Below are positions 1 to 7,233 of a stretch of 14,282 nt of DNA, piece by piece (within the stretch, counting starts at the first letter, position 1; every line of letters begins with the position of its first letter). Under the pieces are notes generated by a model. The model was given only the letters and a program-made list of their open reading frames with translations, was not told where the DNA came from and did no database searches. The DNA comes from Candidatus Nitrosocosmicus sp. (GTDB lineage Archaea; Thermoproteota; Nitrososphaeria; Nitrososphaerales; Nitrososphaeraceae): positions 1 to 14,282 of the forward strand of contig JAKDMR010000020.1 in assembly GCA_030452275.1 (NCBI GenBank). Direction: 5' to 3'. The position numbers and the translations under genes were made by a program.

Positions 1-1
1 T

Positions 2-139
2 TCATCTAACACAATAAAAAGCAAGATACTTCAAGCAGCCATGGAGATTGATGAGAACTATAGAGAATATTTTCAAAATGCTAAGGAATTCAATAAATCT
101 GTAGAAAAAGACTATGAAATCATAAAAGCCCTCAGATGA
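2..139 (+). CDS. C-terminal end of an unidentified protein (5' truncated by window)
   Basis: An open frame enters from the left edge and ends at TGA 137-139, giving the last 45 residues of a larger protein. The tail is helical and charged (Glu/Lys/Asn rich, ending KALR) and has no motif I recognise. The PIG-L deacetylase gene starts 8 nt after the stop on the same strand with no visible promoter between them, so the two are probably co-transcribed and may act in one pathway. By analogy with bacillithiol or mycothiol synthesis, the partner upstream of a BshB/MshB-like deacetylase could be a glycosyltransferase, but nothing in these 45 residues shows that. Function is left open. The other two frames are interrupted by stops here. 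Confidence 0.6.
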   Translation, partial: SSNTIKSKILQAAMEIDENYREYFQNAKEFNKSVEKDYEIIKALR

Positions 140-147
140 ATTAACCA

Positions 148-792
148 ATGTCAAAGGACGCAAAAGGTGAAAATATTCTAGTTTTTGGGGCTCATCCTGA
201 TGATTTGGAAATTGGTATGGGAGGAACAGTAGCCAAGTTATCTAGACTTGGGTACAGGGTGAAATTAGTAATTGCCACTTTACCTAATTTTACTCAGAGT
301 GATAAAAAAGACGAGAGAAGAATGGAGGCAGTCAGGTCATCAAAGGTAATGGGATGTCCGGAACCCGATTTCCTAGATCTTCCTCCCGAAGAGATGACTC
401 ATAGCAGGAAACTAATCGGAATAATGGACAAGTATATGGTTGATTATAAACCGGCAGCTGTTTTTACTCAATGGATAGGAGATTCACATCAAGACCATCA
501 AGCACTTACCAAATCTGTCATTTCAGGGAGCAGAGATACTACCGACTTGTATATGTATGAAACAACCATCCCAGGAGGGATCACAGAGCAAGCATTTAGG
601 CCCCAGTTATTCGTAGATATATCTGACTATATGGAACCAAAAAAATCAGCTCTAGAGTGTTTTGAATCTCAACAACTAAGATGCGGTCCGATTTGGATCG
701 ATGCAATAGAGGGTAGAGCTGCATTCAGAGGATACCAACTGAATTGCAAGTATGCCGAGGCCTTTGAAGTAATCCGAATTTCAAAGTGGTAA
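148..792 (+). CDS. PIG-L/LmbE family zinc N-deacetylase, BshB-like
   Basis: Predicted cytosolic metal-dependent N-deacetylase that removes an acetyl group from an N-acetyl amino-sugar conjugate. The 214-aa length is normal for the family. Seen: motif AHPDD at residues 15-19 (His16 and Asp19 as zinc ligands, Asp18 as likely general base) after an ILVFG strand, then GGTxAKL, and the second metal motif HxDH at 114-117. The C-terminal pattern VDISDxxxxKxxAL...SQ and the ending RGYQ...KYAEAF resemble BshB of bacillithiol synthesis. No signal peptide or membrane segment is visible. ATG 148 follows the upstream stop by 8 nt and has no clear Shine-Dalgarno. The true substrate is unknown; GlcNAc-malate would be the BshB substrate. 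The family call is firm, the subfamily call tentative. Confidence 0.88.
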   Translation: MSKDAKGENILVFGAHPDDLEIGMGGTVAKLSRLGYRVKLVIATLPNFTQSDKKDERRMEAVRSSKVMGCPEPDFLDLPPEEMTHSRKLIGIMDKYMVDYKPAAVFTQWIGDSHQDHQALTKSVISGSRDTTDLYMYETTIPGGITEQAFRPQLFVDISDYMEPKKSALECFESQQLRCGPIWIDAIEGRAAFRGYQLNCKYAEAFEVIRISKW

Positions 793-805
793 GTCTTACT
801 ACTTT
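785..805 (+). terminator. Possible hairpin terminator at the end of the deacetylase gene
   Basis: An 8-bp stem with one G-T pair (785-792 with 796-803) and a 3-nt loop overlaps the stop codon of the deacetylase and runs into a short T tract at 803-805. It lies in the 25-nt gap between convergent genes, so it could stop transcription in either direction. The T tract is short, so this is only a candidate. Confidence 0.35.
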
Positions 806-817
806 ATAGCGATGCTG

Positions 818-1894
818 TTAGAAATAGTCTACGATTGAAGAGTTTAATGTTTTGACAGATCCTTTTTGGATCATGGTTCTATCATATTTTTCCTTATCAA
901 TATAAGTTTCGTTCCAATATCTGAAACAAACAAGTGATTTATGATCTTGAGGTTTTACGTCTTCATTAAATAGAACGTTCCTAACCATAATATCAGGTTC
1001 GTTCACGCCAGCCACTGTTCTCATAGGTCCAGAGGCTGAAAACCTAGGGTTTATTTCTATGATTTTAACTTGATTGTTATCCACATCTATTCGGGATTGG
1101 ATATTGAGTGGTCCAAAAGTTTTTAATTTCTTGGCTATTTGGTTGCAAACTTTCGTAACTTTGGGATACTTGCCTATAAAAGCCTTGTAGGTTTGACCGT
1201 GTTTTAGTATTTTCTTAAGCGTTATCGTTGACATGATCTGATTCTTGTCCTTGCCCAGAGTCAATCCAGTGGTATACTCGTTAGAATCACCTTGAAGATA
1301 TTTTTGGATCATTGGTTTCCAGCCTATTTGGGTTATTGCTTTGGTGGCAAATTCTAACTCATCAATCGAGTTGACGACCTGAAATAGCTTCGACCCAAAC
1401 CCCTCTCGCGGTTTTACGACTACTGGAAACTTATGATCCTTTAAAAAGTCATCTATTTCGTTATACAAACAAGTTGGTATAGAATTCAAATCATTTTCTT
1501 CTAAAAATTCGTTTGTCTTGTATTTATCCCGGCACATTTCTACTACATGTGGCTGGCTTGTTATGATGACTGCACCGGTTTTATCCTCGATGTATTCCTT
1601 ATTTTTACATAATATGGGCAGTTCTACATCTGAGCCTATAAATAGAACTTGAATCGTGTTTCTATTACATAAATCTACAACTGACTTTAGGTACTCTTTA
1701 GATGTTGGCTTTGGAATAAGAGAGAATTTGTGAGCTCTGTATAAGCCCGCCGCCTCATAACTGATATCAGTTGCTAAGATGTTGTATTCATACCTTCTAA
1801 TCTTTGCATATTTATTATGGAATTTCAATGATTTGATTATGCCTTGTGCTACTATCCCACCGGCTGAGGTAACGACAACATTGATGCTTTTCAT
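818..1894 (-). CDS. ATP-grasp ligase (CarB/PylC-like fold)
   Basis: Predicted ATP-dependent carboxylate-amine or carboxylate-thiol ligase acting through an acyl-phosphate. Order of parts in the 358 aa: an N-terminal Rossmann-like pre-ATP-grasp domain (VVTSAGGIVAQGI, residues 7-20); the nucleotide-binding subdomain with the ATP-contacting Lys161 in VVVKPREGFGS; an acidic substrate or ATP loop near 198-208; and the Mg-binding motif EINPR at 280-284 followed by a glycine/serine loop. No signal peptide or membrane segment is visible. The ATG at 1894 lies 25 nt after the stop of the BshC-like gene, so co-transcription is likely. It is paralogous to the ATP-grasp protein at 4365: both share the CRDK segment before the central domain and the EINPR motif. 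The acceptor is unknown; its position suggests the deacetylated amine or the product of the BshC-like enzyme. Confidence 0.85.
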   Translation of the reverse strand: MKSINVVVTSAGGIVAQGIIKSLKFHNKYAKIRRYEYNILATDISYEAAGLYRAHKFSLIPKPTSKEYLKSVVDLCNRNTIQVLFIGSDVELPILCKNKEYIEDKTGAVIITSQPHVVEMCRDKYKTNEFLEENDLNSIPTCLYNEIDDFLKDHKFPVVVKPREGFGSKLFQVVNSIDELEFATKAITQIGWKPMIQKYLQGDSNEYTTGLTLGKDKNQIMSTITLKKILKHGQTYKAFIGKYPKVTKVCNQIAKKLKTFGPLNIQSRIDVDNNQVKIIEINPRFSASGPMRTVAGVNEPDIMVRNVLFNEDVKPQDHKSLVCFRYWNETYIDKEKYDRTMIQKGSVKTLNSSIVDYF

Positions 1895-1919
1895 TGAACT
1901 GAAAATATCAAATGATTCC

Positions 1920-3578
1920 TCAATTTAGAAGCAGTGGCTTTGTCAAATCATTATTATCAACTAATTTGTTAGACCATTCCTGCTCGATATGTTCGATCCC
2001 AAGATTGACAGCATAGTCTATTATACAAGGTCTTAATTTCAGTGCATTTTTTGATTTTTGGACGTTCTTTATGATATCCTTAATCTTTCTTTGTTCTTGT
2101 TTATAGTAAAATAAATTGTTTAGCAAACTTCCTAATTGATCTTTATTCCCAAATATTTCATTTCTCCTTGATATCAGTGGGTCAATTTTTTTCCTCAATT
2201 CATTATTCTTCTGATTGATTTCAATAAGGAATTCGGATATATCGGATATTTCATTTTCCTTTAAATATCTTGATGCTTCTCTTTGAGCAAATCCGGTATA
2301 AACATCGTTCCCTGCCCAAAGCATCATAGCAGGCAATTTAACCTGCAATTCATCGAATACTCTCTTTCCTACTATCGTATATCCTAAACTCCCACCAGTA
2401 CCAGAAATGTATCCAGAAATTGCTAATTCTCTTGATAGCAGAAGTAAGATTGGGATTGCGCGTGGTGAAACCATATCAATCTTGTTGTCTGGTATTGATA
2501 CCTTTCCATTCATCCCAATTGATAATGATAAATTTTTTTTGCAAGATATGCATTTACCGATTAATACAATTTCCCCATTACCCTTCCTGCTTATTTTCGA
2601 AGATGCCTTGCTGCCACAATCACAGTGTAACCACAAAGGAGAATGCTTATTTAAGTTTGCACTGACTCCGGTAAATATTCCTTGTTCTTTAAAGTAAGTT
2701 TCTGATTTTTCCAAGGAATTTAGATAAATTTCATTTTCAGATAATAGGAAATTGTATCCCCTCTGAAATACTCGAGACAGATCCGACAAATTTACAAATA
2801 AAGTTTTATAATTCCAAATATTGTTGGCAATCTTTGACATGATAATTGAATTGAATTCAGAATAATTATCAGATAATAAAAATGCCTCTTCTACTATATT
2901 CCAGAACTTTTGGAATCTGTCATACAAGGCCTTAACTTCAGACTTTGATAAATTCTTATTATTTTTTATCCAATTATATATTTGATTTTCCCAGTAATTT
3001 ATCAAGGAGCGTGTCGGTGGGCCAGTCCTGCTAGAGATCTTCCATCTTTTTGAATCATTGATTGGATATCTCAAATCAAGTACACCGGAGGAATTTCTAA
3101 TACTAGGTAATTTTGCTACATGCATCCATTTATCATCCATAAAATCATGATCAACGATTAAAAATACTGGTACGATAGTGTAGCTTTTCTTTTTATAGTG
3201 ATTCGCTAGTGATTCTAATAAAACTATTTTTTTAAAAACTCCACTAAAGGCAAATAAATTAGGTTGATGAATGCCAACTATAATTTTCATTCTTTCATCC
3301 GATAACGTATCAATTTGGTTTGTTATTTTTTCATTAAGAGTTCGTGCCTTTGCATGAAAATTTGTAATAACCTTTTTTAGAAGTTCACGATTTGATCTAA
3401 TAAATTCATCTGTCTCGGGTAAAGGACTCTTGACCAAAATATCGACTGCCTCATCGAAATTTGACGGGATTGATTGTACAAACCTGCTAATATCTGAATC
3501 TGAGGAATTCAGATATCTGGAGAATATTGCACTTAGTTTACTATCACCGTCAATAGTGGCTACCGTATTACTTCCCAA
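1920..3578 (-). CDS. BshC-like protein (putative cysteine-adding enzyme) with zinc-ribbon segment
   Basis: The 552-aa length is close to bacillithiol BshC (about 540). Seen: a helical N-terminal region of about 95 residues; the core start KIIVGIHQPNLFAFSG (98-113), which lines up with the BshC pattern VxGxQxGLxxGP; VPVFLIVDHDF (136-146), matching VPVFWxAxEDHDF; a second core motif SPRAIPILLL...GYISGTGGSLGY (371-400), matching the BshC segment with IAGPGE...Y; and a Lys/Glu-rich predicted coiled coil about 440-515. Odd: CxC at 319-321 plus CxxC at 343-346 form a zinc-ribbon-like pair that I do not associate with bacterial BshC. IHQPN also recalls WbqC proteins, but those are far shorter. The start is TTG 3578; the first in-frame ATG (residue 97) would cut into the core motif. 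Homology was judged by eye from memory, so the enzyme role is moderate confidence only. Confidence 0.55.
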   Translation of the reverse strand: MGSNTVATIDGDSKLSAIFSRYLNSSDSDISRFVQSIPSNFDEAVDILVKSPLPETDEFIRSNRELLKKVITNFHAKARTLNEKITNQIDTLSDERMKIIVGIHQPNLFAFSGVFKKIVLLESLANHYKKKSYTIVPVFLIVDHDFMDDKWMHVAKLPSIRNSSGVLDLRYPINDSKRWKISSRTGPPTRSLINYWENQIYNWIKNNKNLSKSEVKALYDRFQKFWNIVEEAFLLSDNYSEFNSIIMSKIANNIWNYKTLFVNLSDLSRVFQRGYNFLLSENEIYLNSLEKSETYFKEQGIFTGVSANLNKHSPLWLHCDCGSKASSKISRKGNGEIVLIGKCISCKKNLSLSIGMNGKVSIPDNKIDMVSPRAIPILLLLSRELAISGYISGTGGSLGYTIVGKRVFDELQVKLPAMMLWAGNDVYTGFAQREASRYLKENEISDISEFLIEINQKNNELRKKIDPLISRRNEIFGNKDQLGSLLNNLFYYKQEQRKIKDIIKNVQKSKNALKLRPCIIDYAVNLGIEHIEQEWSNKLVDNNDLTKPLLLN

Positions 3579-3597
3579 ACCTTTTAATCATTAATAT

Positions 3598-3606
3598 CTA
3601 TTTAAG
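3598..3606 (-). promoter_or_regulatory. TATA-like box for the BshC-like gene
   Basis: The minus strand reads CTTAAATAG about 21-28 nt ahead of the TTG at 3578. An archaeal TATA box at this distance would give a leaderless or nearly leaderless transcript starting at that TTG. This supports the TTG start and a promoter of the gene's own in addition to read-through from the PHP gene. Confidence 0.4.
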
Positions 3607-3624
3607 TTTCTTTTTAACTATATC

Positions 3625-4254
3625 TTATTTCTCTTCTATAAGAATTATCAAATCCTTTATTCTATTGAAATTCCCTATATCATTAATAGTGTGTGCGTCG
3701 CTGCCAAGATGGAATTCTACACCATATTCTTTAAAAATTTTCAAAAATTCCTTGGGTGGGCGGATATATTTTGAATTAATTTCTATTTTTTTCCCGTTAG
3801 CATACAGCAGCTCGGCTATATTTCTTATTTCACTATCATTTAATTTAAAATCAATCTCGGGTGCAAGATGCCCGATAACATCAACATTCGGATTCTTGAT
3901 TGCCTTAACTAATCCCTCGTACCACTTTTCTTTGTTGTATTTTGTGTGAAAACTAGCAATGATAAAGTACTCATTGCTCAAGAACTCCTCTGGACAATCA
4001 ATTTCCCCGTCTACTAATATCTTGGCTTCAAATCCTTTGAGGACCTTGATTTTAGTTCTAGGAATATAGTAGTCTAATTCATCAATATATTTTTTCGTCC
4101 ATTCAGAATTTTTTCTTACGTGCTCTGTAATAGCGATTCTTTCTAAGGATAGAGATTCTGATTTATTTATAATGTTTGGTATTGTTAAATCCTTTGAAGA
4201 ATGGTCATTATAGTTACAATGAATGTGCAAATCTTCTTTCTTATTTAGCATCAT
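3625..4254 (-). CDS. PHP-domain metal-dependent phosphoesterase
   Basis: Predicted trinuclear-metal phosphoesterase of the PHP superfamily (histidinol-phosphatase or PolX-tail type). The 209-aa length equals a single PHP domain. All family motifs are visible: DLHIHC (His10, His12), ITEH (Glu44, His45), GFEAK (Glu76), ASFHTKY (His103), IGHLAP (His129) and LGSDAHT (Asp186, His188). No polymerase or other domain is attached, and no export signal is seen. It is the first gene of a minus-strand run with the BshC-like and ATP-grasp genes; the gap to the BshC-like start is 46 nt. It may remove a phosphate from a pathway intermediate, as the unidentified phosphatase step of mycothiol synthesis does, but it could equally be an unrelated histidinol phosphatase. 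ATG 4254 or the adjacent ATG 4251 starts the protein. Confidence 0.85.
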   Translation of the reverse strand: MMLNKKEDLHIHCNYNDHSSKDLTIPNIINKSESLSLERIAITEHVRKNSEWTKKYIDELDYYIPRTKIKVLKGFEAKILVDGEIDCPEEFLSNEYFIIASFHTKYNKEKWYEGLVKAIKNPNVDVIGHLAPEIDFKLNDSEIRNIAELLYANGKKIEINSKYIRPPKEFLKIFKEYGVEFHLGSDAHTINDIGNFNRIKDLIILIEEK

Positions 4255-4284
4255 AATTTTATATGAAAAAGTTATTCGAATATG

Positions 4285-4292
4285 TTTTATAA
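4285..4292 (-). promoter_or_regulatory. TATA-like box for the PHP gene operon
   Basis: The minus strand reads TTATAAAA 31-38 nt before the ATG at 4254, so the transcript would carry a leader of only several nucleotides. It lies in the 110-nt divergent intergenic region shared with the second ATP-grasp gene. Confidence 0.45.
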
Positions 4293-4320
4293 TTTTTCTT
4301 AATTATAACATTCAAAAATA

Positions 4321-4328
4321 TTTATATC
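4321..4328 (+). promoter_or_regulatory. TATA-like box for the second ATP-grasp gene
   Basis: TTTATATC lies about 40 nt before the TTG start at 4365, predicting initiation near 4350 and a leader of about 15 nt. Together with the box at 4285-4292 it makes a divergent promoter pair. Confidence 0.4.
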
Positions 4329-4364
4329 ATTAACAAATTTAACAGTATTAAAAACGGATGCCGA

Positions 4365-5366
4365 TTGCGTAGAAAAATATCCACAGTATTGATTCCCGGT
4401 GCCTCTGCACCTGCTGGAATTAATACAATAAAATCGTTGAGATTGTCAGATTTTAGGGGCAAGATATTATCTACGGATTCTAATAGTTTATCTGCAGGTT
4501 TTTATTTATCTGACTACTATGAGGTGATACCAGAAGCTGAGGCAGATGATTACTTGGAAGTACTGCTTAACATAATCGATAAATATAATATAGAAATCTT
4601 AATGCCTTCATCAGGTTACGATATTTTTCCGTTTAGCGAATTTAAATCTAAATTGAAAAAACACGGTGTAATTCCAGTTGTAAGTGACAGGAAAATTTTG
4701 GAAATTTGTAGAGACAAGATATTTACATTTAATCACTTGAACAAATTTTTCAAGCTCCCTTTTACAACCTTAAATCCAGCTGAAATTGATACTTATCCGT
4801 TTATTGCAAAACCCCGTTTTGGGAAAGGTAGCAGGGATGTAGTTCAAGTAAATGATGAGCAAGAAAAGAAATACATTTGCTCGAAGTTTCCCAATATGAT
4901 CTACCAAGAGTTTTTGCCTGGAGATGAATATACCATCGATGTTATGAGTGATCTAGAGGGCAACCCAATAGTATCGGTTCCGCGTGTTAGATTACAAACA
5001 AAAAGTGGTATTTCTACTAAGGGGAAGATTATTCTTGATAAGGAATTAATTGAAGAATCCATGAAGATAGTGAAAAAACTTAAAATAATTGGACCTTCTT
5101 GCATTCAAATGAAAAAGGACCAGTTGGACCAATTTAAATTGGTAGAAATTAATCCTCGGCTTGGTGGCGGCACAATTTTTACAACATTGGCGGGCGCCAA
5201 CTTCCCTAAAATGGTCGTGGATTTGGTCGAGGGTAGAAAAATAGACCCGCCAAAGGTATCTGAAATAACTGTATTAAGATACTTTGAAGAAATTGTCTTG
5301 GATGAGCGAAATAAGATTAACTACAGCGGAAGAGACCTTTTAGAGAGTAATGCGTGTCGTATATAA
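4365..5366 (+). CDS. ATP-grasp ligase (CarB-like fold), paralogue of the gene at 818-1894
   Basis: Predicted ATP-dependent ligase of 333 aa. Seen: pre-ATP-grasp Rossmann start VLIPGASAPAGIN (8-20); CRDK at 115-118; nucleotide-binding Lys149 in FIAKPRFGKGSRD; the segment YQEFLPGDEYTIDV (180-193), typical of CarB-like ATP-grasp folds; and the Mg-binding EINPRLGGG at 261-269. No signal peptide or membrane segment is visible. The start is TTG 4365: the nearby ATG at 4358 is in another frame and hits a stop after four codons. A weak GGATG at 4356-4360 could serve as ribosome-binding site. It is transcribed divergently from the PHP/BshC-like/ATP-grasp run, and its last 50 nt overlap the opposing small membrane-protein gene. 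The acceptor is unknown. Confidence 0.83.
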   Translation: MRRKISTVLIPGASAPAGINTIKSLRLSDFRGKILSTDSNSLSAGFYLSDYYEVIPEAEADDYLEVLLNIIDKYNIEILMPSSGYDIFPFSEFKSKLKKHGVIPVVSDRKILEICRDKIFTFNHLNKFFKLPFTTLNPAEIDTYPFIAKPRFGKGSRDVVQVNDEQEKKYICSKFPNMIYQEFLPGDEYTIDVMSDLEGNPIVSVPRVRLQTKSGISTKGKIILDKELIEESMKIVKKLKIIGPSCIQMKKDQLDQFKLVEINPRLGGGTIFTTLAGANFPKMVVDLVEGRKIDPPKVSEITVLRYFEEIVLDERNKINYSGRDLLESNACRI

Positions 5367-5520
5367 TTTTGTTTATTGGTTCTGTTGAATTTTGAAGGGT
5401 ATCAACTTGATAGTATTGTCCTGTAGCTTCTAGTAGCTGGCAAGGCCACATGCCTGTCAAATTCATTAGAATAACACAAAACCCTATTGTCATCGCCAAA
5501 GCAATTACGATTACATCCAT
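5317..5520 (-). CDS. Small single-pass membrane protein, unknown function
   Basis: The 67-aa protein begins MDVIVIALAM and has one strongly hydrophobic segment at about residues 2-23, followed by a polar tail with two cysteines, one at each end. The frame extends 9 codons upstream to a TTG at 5547. The only good TATA-like box (minus strand ATATATAG, 5561-5568) would place the transcript start near 5540, which favours the ATG at 5520. The 3' end overlaps the opposing ATP-grasp gene by 50 nt, so the two mRNAs would be complementary there. I do not recognise the family. The membrane segment and the box support a real gene, but its short length and the overlap keep confidence moderate. Confidence 0.5.
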   Translation of the reverse strand: MDVIVIALAMTIGFCVILMNLTGMWPCQLLEATGQYYQVDTLQNSTEPINKIIYDTHYSLKGLFRCS

Positions 5521-5560
5521 ATGTTTAAATTCAAATTTTGATTTCAAACTTGTTCCCTAA

Positions 5561-5568
5561 CTATATAT
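5561..5568 (-). promoter_or_regulatory. TATA-like box for the small membrane-protein gene
   Basis: The minus strand reads ATATATAG 41-48 nt before the ATG at 5520 and only 14-21 nt before the alternative TTG at 5547. It therefore decides in favour of the ATG. It lies between the glycosyltransferase stop (5595) and this gene. Confidence 0.4.
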
Positions 5569-5594
5569 TCTTAGATATTTTCAATCTGTAAGCA

Positions 5595-7064
5595 TCATCT
5601 CCAACCGGTTTTCTTTATAGTAATTGCAGCGTAAATTAACAGCCAAGTATAAACGTAGGTCGACAAAAGCTGAAAAAACGGTCTATAAAGCCAATTCCTG
5701 TCGCCTGGATTTCTTAGCCTAAAATCGACTCCATAAATCATTCCGGTAAATAATACTCCTGCAAACCACACAATGGGAGTTATAAAGTCGCCAGCTAGGG
5801 GCAAGAAGATAACGGTAGTTGCTACAATGTATGGCCTGATAAATTTCATCGAGGTTTGTAAATAGTACAATAGTGCAACATAAAATGGCCTTTTCCAAAA
5901 AATGCCTCCTGCAGCAAATAAACTTCTAATAAAACTTTTTCTCCATCTAACCTGTTGTTTTATTAATGAGTCAAGCGTAGGTGGAACCCCAATATTTACT
6001 CTTATTCTTTGTGAATACAAGACTTTCCAATATCCATTGATATCTTGCTTTGATCCGCTCCCACCGTTTTCATTCCCTAATAAGTTTTGGGACATGGACC
6101 TCTCGGCCGTACCTTCCGCGTTGAGGATTGGAATTTCGGTACATTGTTGGTTCGTAGATTTGTTAGAAATCTTTGGAGGGCGAGTCCCCAAAACATGGGC
6201 CGTCATTCTTCTATCAGTGGCAAATTTAAATTCCATACCTAAAAATCTGTCTCGTGCCCATTGAGGAATAAAGTCTTGAATAGCAACCCGCCTATAGAAA
6301 CTAAGTGACCCTGCACAACAGCTCACAGACGAAAAAACGCTTTCCATCCCTTTTTGTGCTCTACAAGCCCCATCTGCGTAGACATCTTGCATTTTCTCAA
6401 GAAAGTGGTCCCGAAATCCACCAGCGTGTCTGTTCTTAACGCGTCCATGGCCTGTGAGGGCTCCTACCTGTTTATCTGCGTAAAAAATTTGCACTGCCTT
6501 TTCAGTTGCATCAAGAGCCATGTCGCAATCGCTATCCATGAAAGCGTATATCTCTCCATGTGCAATCTTGCTAGCGGCCTCTATTGCCTTTTTCTTACCC
6601 ACACTTTCCTTCAAATGTACTACTCGGAGGTTAACTGTTTTGTTTTTATCCTTAATCTTATCAAGAATTTCGCCAGTCTTATCTGTACTGCCATCGTCTA
6701 TTACGATTATTTCCTTCTTTTGGTAGGTTTGGTCTATACATGACTGTACGCAAGTATGAATGTCGGCTTCCTCATTTTTTACAGGAATGACAATAGAAAC
6801 TAGTGGCTTTTCATTCTCAGGAATTTTCTTATCTAAATCCTTGAGGAATGGGTCACGATATCTAAAATATGAAATGAATAAGATGTTAAATAAGACAAAC
6901 GAAGTTAAAATGCTATAGATTCCTACTCCCAAATCTATTACGTATATGGTCAAAAAAACCTTTGTAAATAAAATTGCCAGAACGGCTGATAAGAGTAATA
7001 CCCTAACAAACCATCTTTTTTTATCCAATTCCTTTGGATTAGTGAATTTGGTGGGATTACTCAT
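5595..7064 (-). CDS. Membrane family-2 glycosyltransferase (hyaluronan/NodC/cellulose-synthase-like)
   Basis: Predicted processive or polymer-type glycosyltransferase that uses a nucleotide sugar on the cytoplasmic face. The 489-aa layout is: two N-terminal membrane helices (about 21-42 and 46-66); a GT-A domain with VSIVIPVKNEE (89-99), DDGSTD (123-128), metal-binding DSD (177-179), TDRR (283-286, in the place of the acidic catalytic motif) and QQVRW (370-374); then several C-terminal helices (about 395-485). Odd: about 60 residues at 293-357, Asn/Ser/Gly rich, lie between TDRR and QQVRW where bacterial relatives are usually shorter. ATG 7064 was chosen; an in-frame TTG at 7070 would add two residues. 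A TATA-like box 25-32 nt upstream fits a leaderless mRNA. The product is unknown; an exopolysaccharide or surface glycan is likely. Confidence 0.88.
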   Translation of the reverse strand: MSNPTKFTNPKELDKKRWFVRVLLLSAVLAILFTKVFLTIYVIDLGVGIYSILTSFVLFNILFISYFRYRDPFLKDLDKKIPENEKPLVSIVIPVKNEEADIHTCVQSCIDQTYQKKEIIVIDDGSTDKTGEILDKIKDKNKTVNLRVVHLKESVGKKKAIEAASKIAHGEIYAFMDSDCDMALDATEKAVQIFYADKQVGALTGHGRVKNRHAGGFRDHFLEKMQDVYADGACRAQKGMESVFSSVSCCAGSLSFYRRVAIQDFIPQWARDRFLGMEFKFATDRRMTAHVLGTRPPKISNKSTNQQCTEIPILNAEGTAERSMSQNLLGNENGGSGSKQDINGYWKVLYSQRIRVNIGVPPTLDSLIKQQVRWRKSFIRSLFAAGGIFWKRPFYVALLYYLQTSMKFIRPYIVATTVIFLPLAGDFITPIVWFAGVLFTGMIYGVDFRLRNPGDRNWLYRPFFQLLSTYVYTWLLIYAAITIKKTGWR

Positions 7065-7088
7065 TGCCAAACATTAAGTCAACTCATC

Positions 7089-7096
7089 GATAAATT
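7089..7096 (-). promoter_or_regulatory. TATA-like box for the glycosyltransferase gene
   Basis: The minus strand reads AATTTATC 25-32 nt before the ATG at 7064, consistent with a leaderless transcript. The rest of the gap 7071-7229 is AT-rich, and apart from a weak hairpin at 7218-7233 I see no gene in it. Confidence 0.35.
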
Positions 7097-7217
7097 AATT
7101 GAAGTAAAGCTGTTTATTACTTTTTTCATATTAGCTTCTTAGATTTGGTTATATGAGATTCTTCTAGTAGAAAGATAAGTAAATTAAAAAGAATGCTGTA
7201 AAAATTATTTCAAAATG

Positions 7218-7233
7218 TTAGATTTTTGTCTAA
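7218..7233 (-). terminator. Weak hairpin at the end of the small Cys/His protein gene
   Basis: A 5-bp inverted repeat (TTAGA at 7218-7222 with TCTAA at 7229-7233, 6-nt loop) overlaps the stop codon of the gene at 7230. It is followed on the minus strand by T-rich sequence. The stem is short, so this is only a possible end of the metH operon. Confidence 0.25.

Noticed and set aside
2407..2697. Open frames antisense to the BshC-like gene
   Set aside because: They lie wholly inside a well-supported coding frame on the other strand, have no motif, and their composition is that of a shadow frame.
1920..3578. WbqC-family identity for the 552-aa protein, from its IHQPN motif
   Set aside because: WbqC proteins are about 230 aa and start with that motif; here it is at residue 103 and is followed by BshC-like motifs. 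Kept only as an alternative.
5902..6743. Plus-strand open frames across the glycosyltransferase gene
   Set aside because: The opposite frame has clear GT2 motifs throughout; these are shadows.
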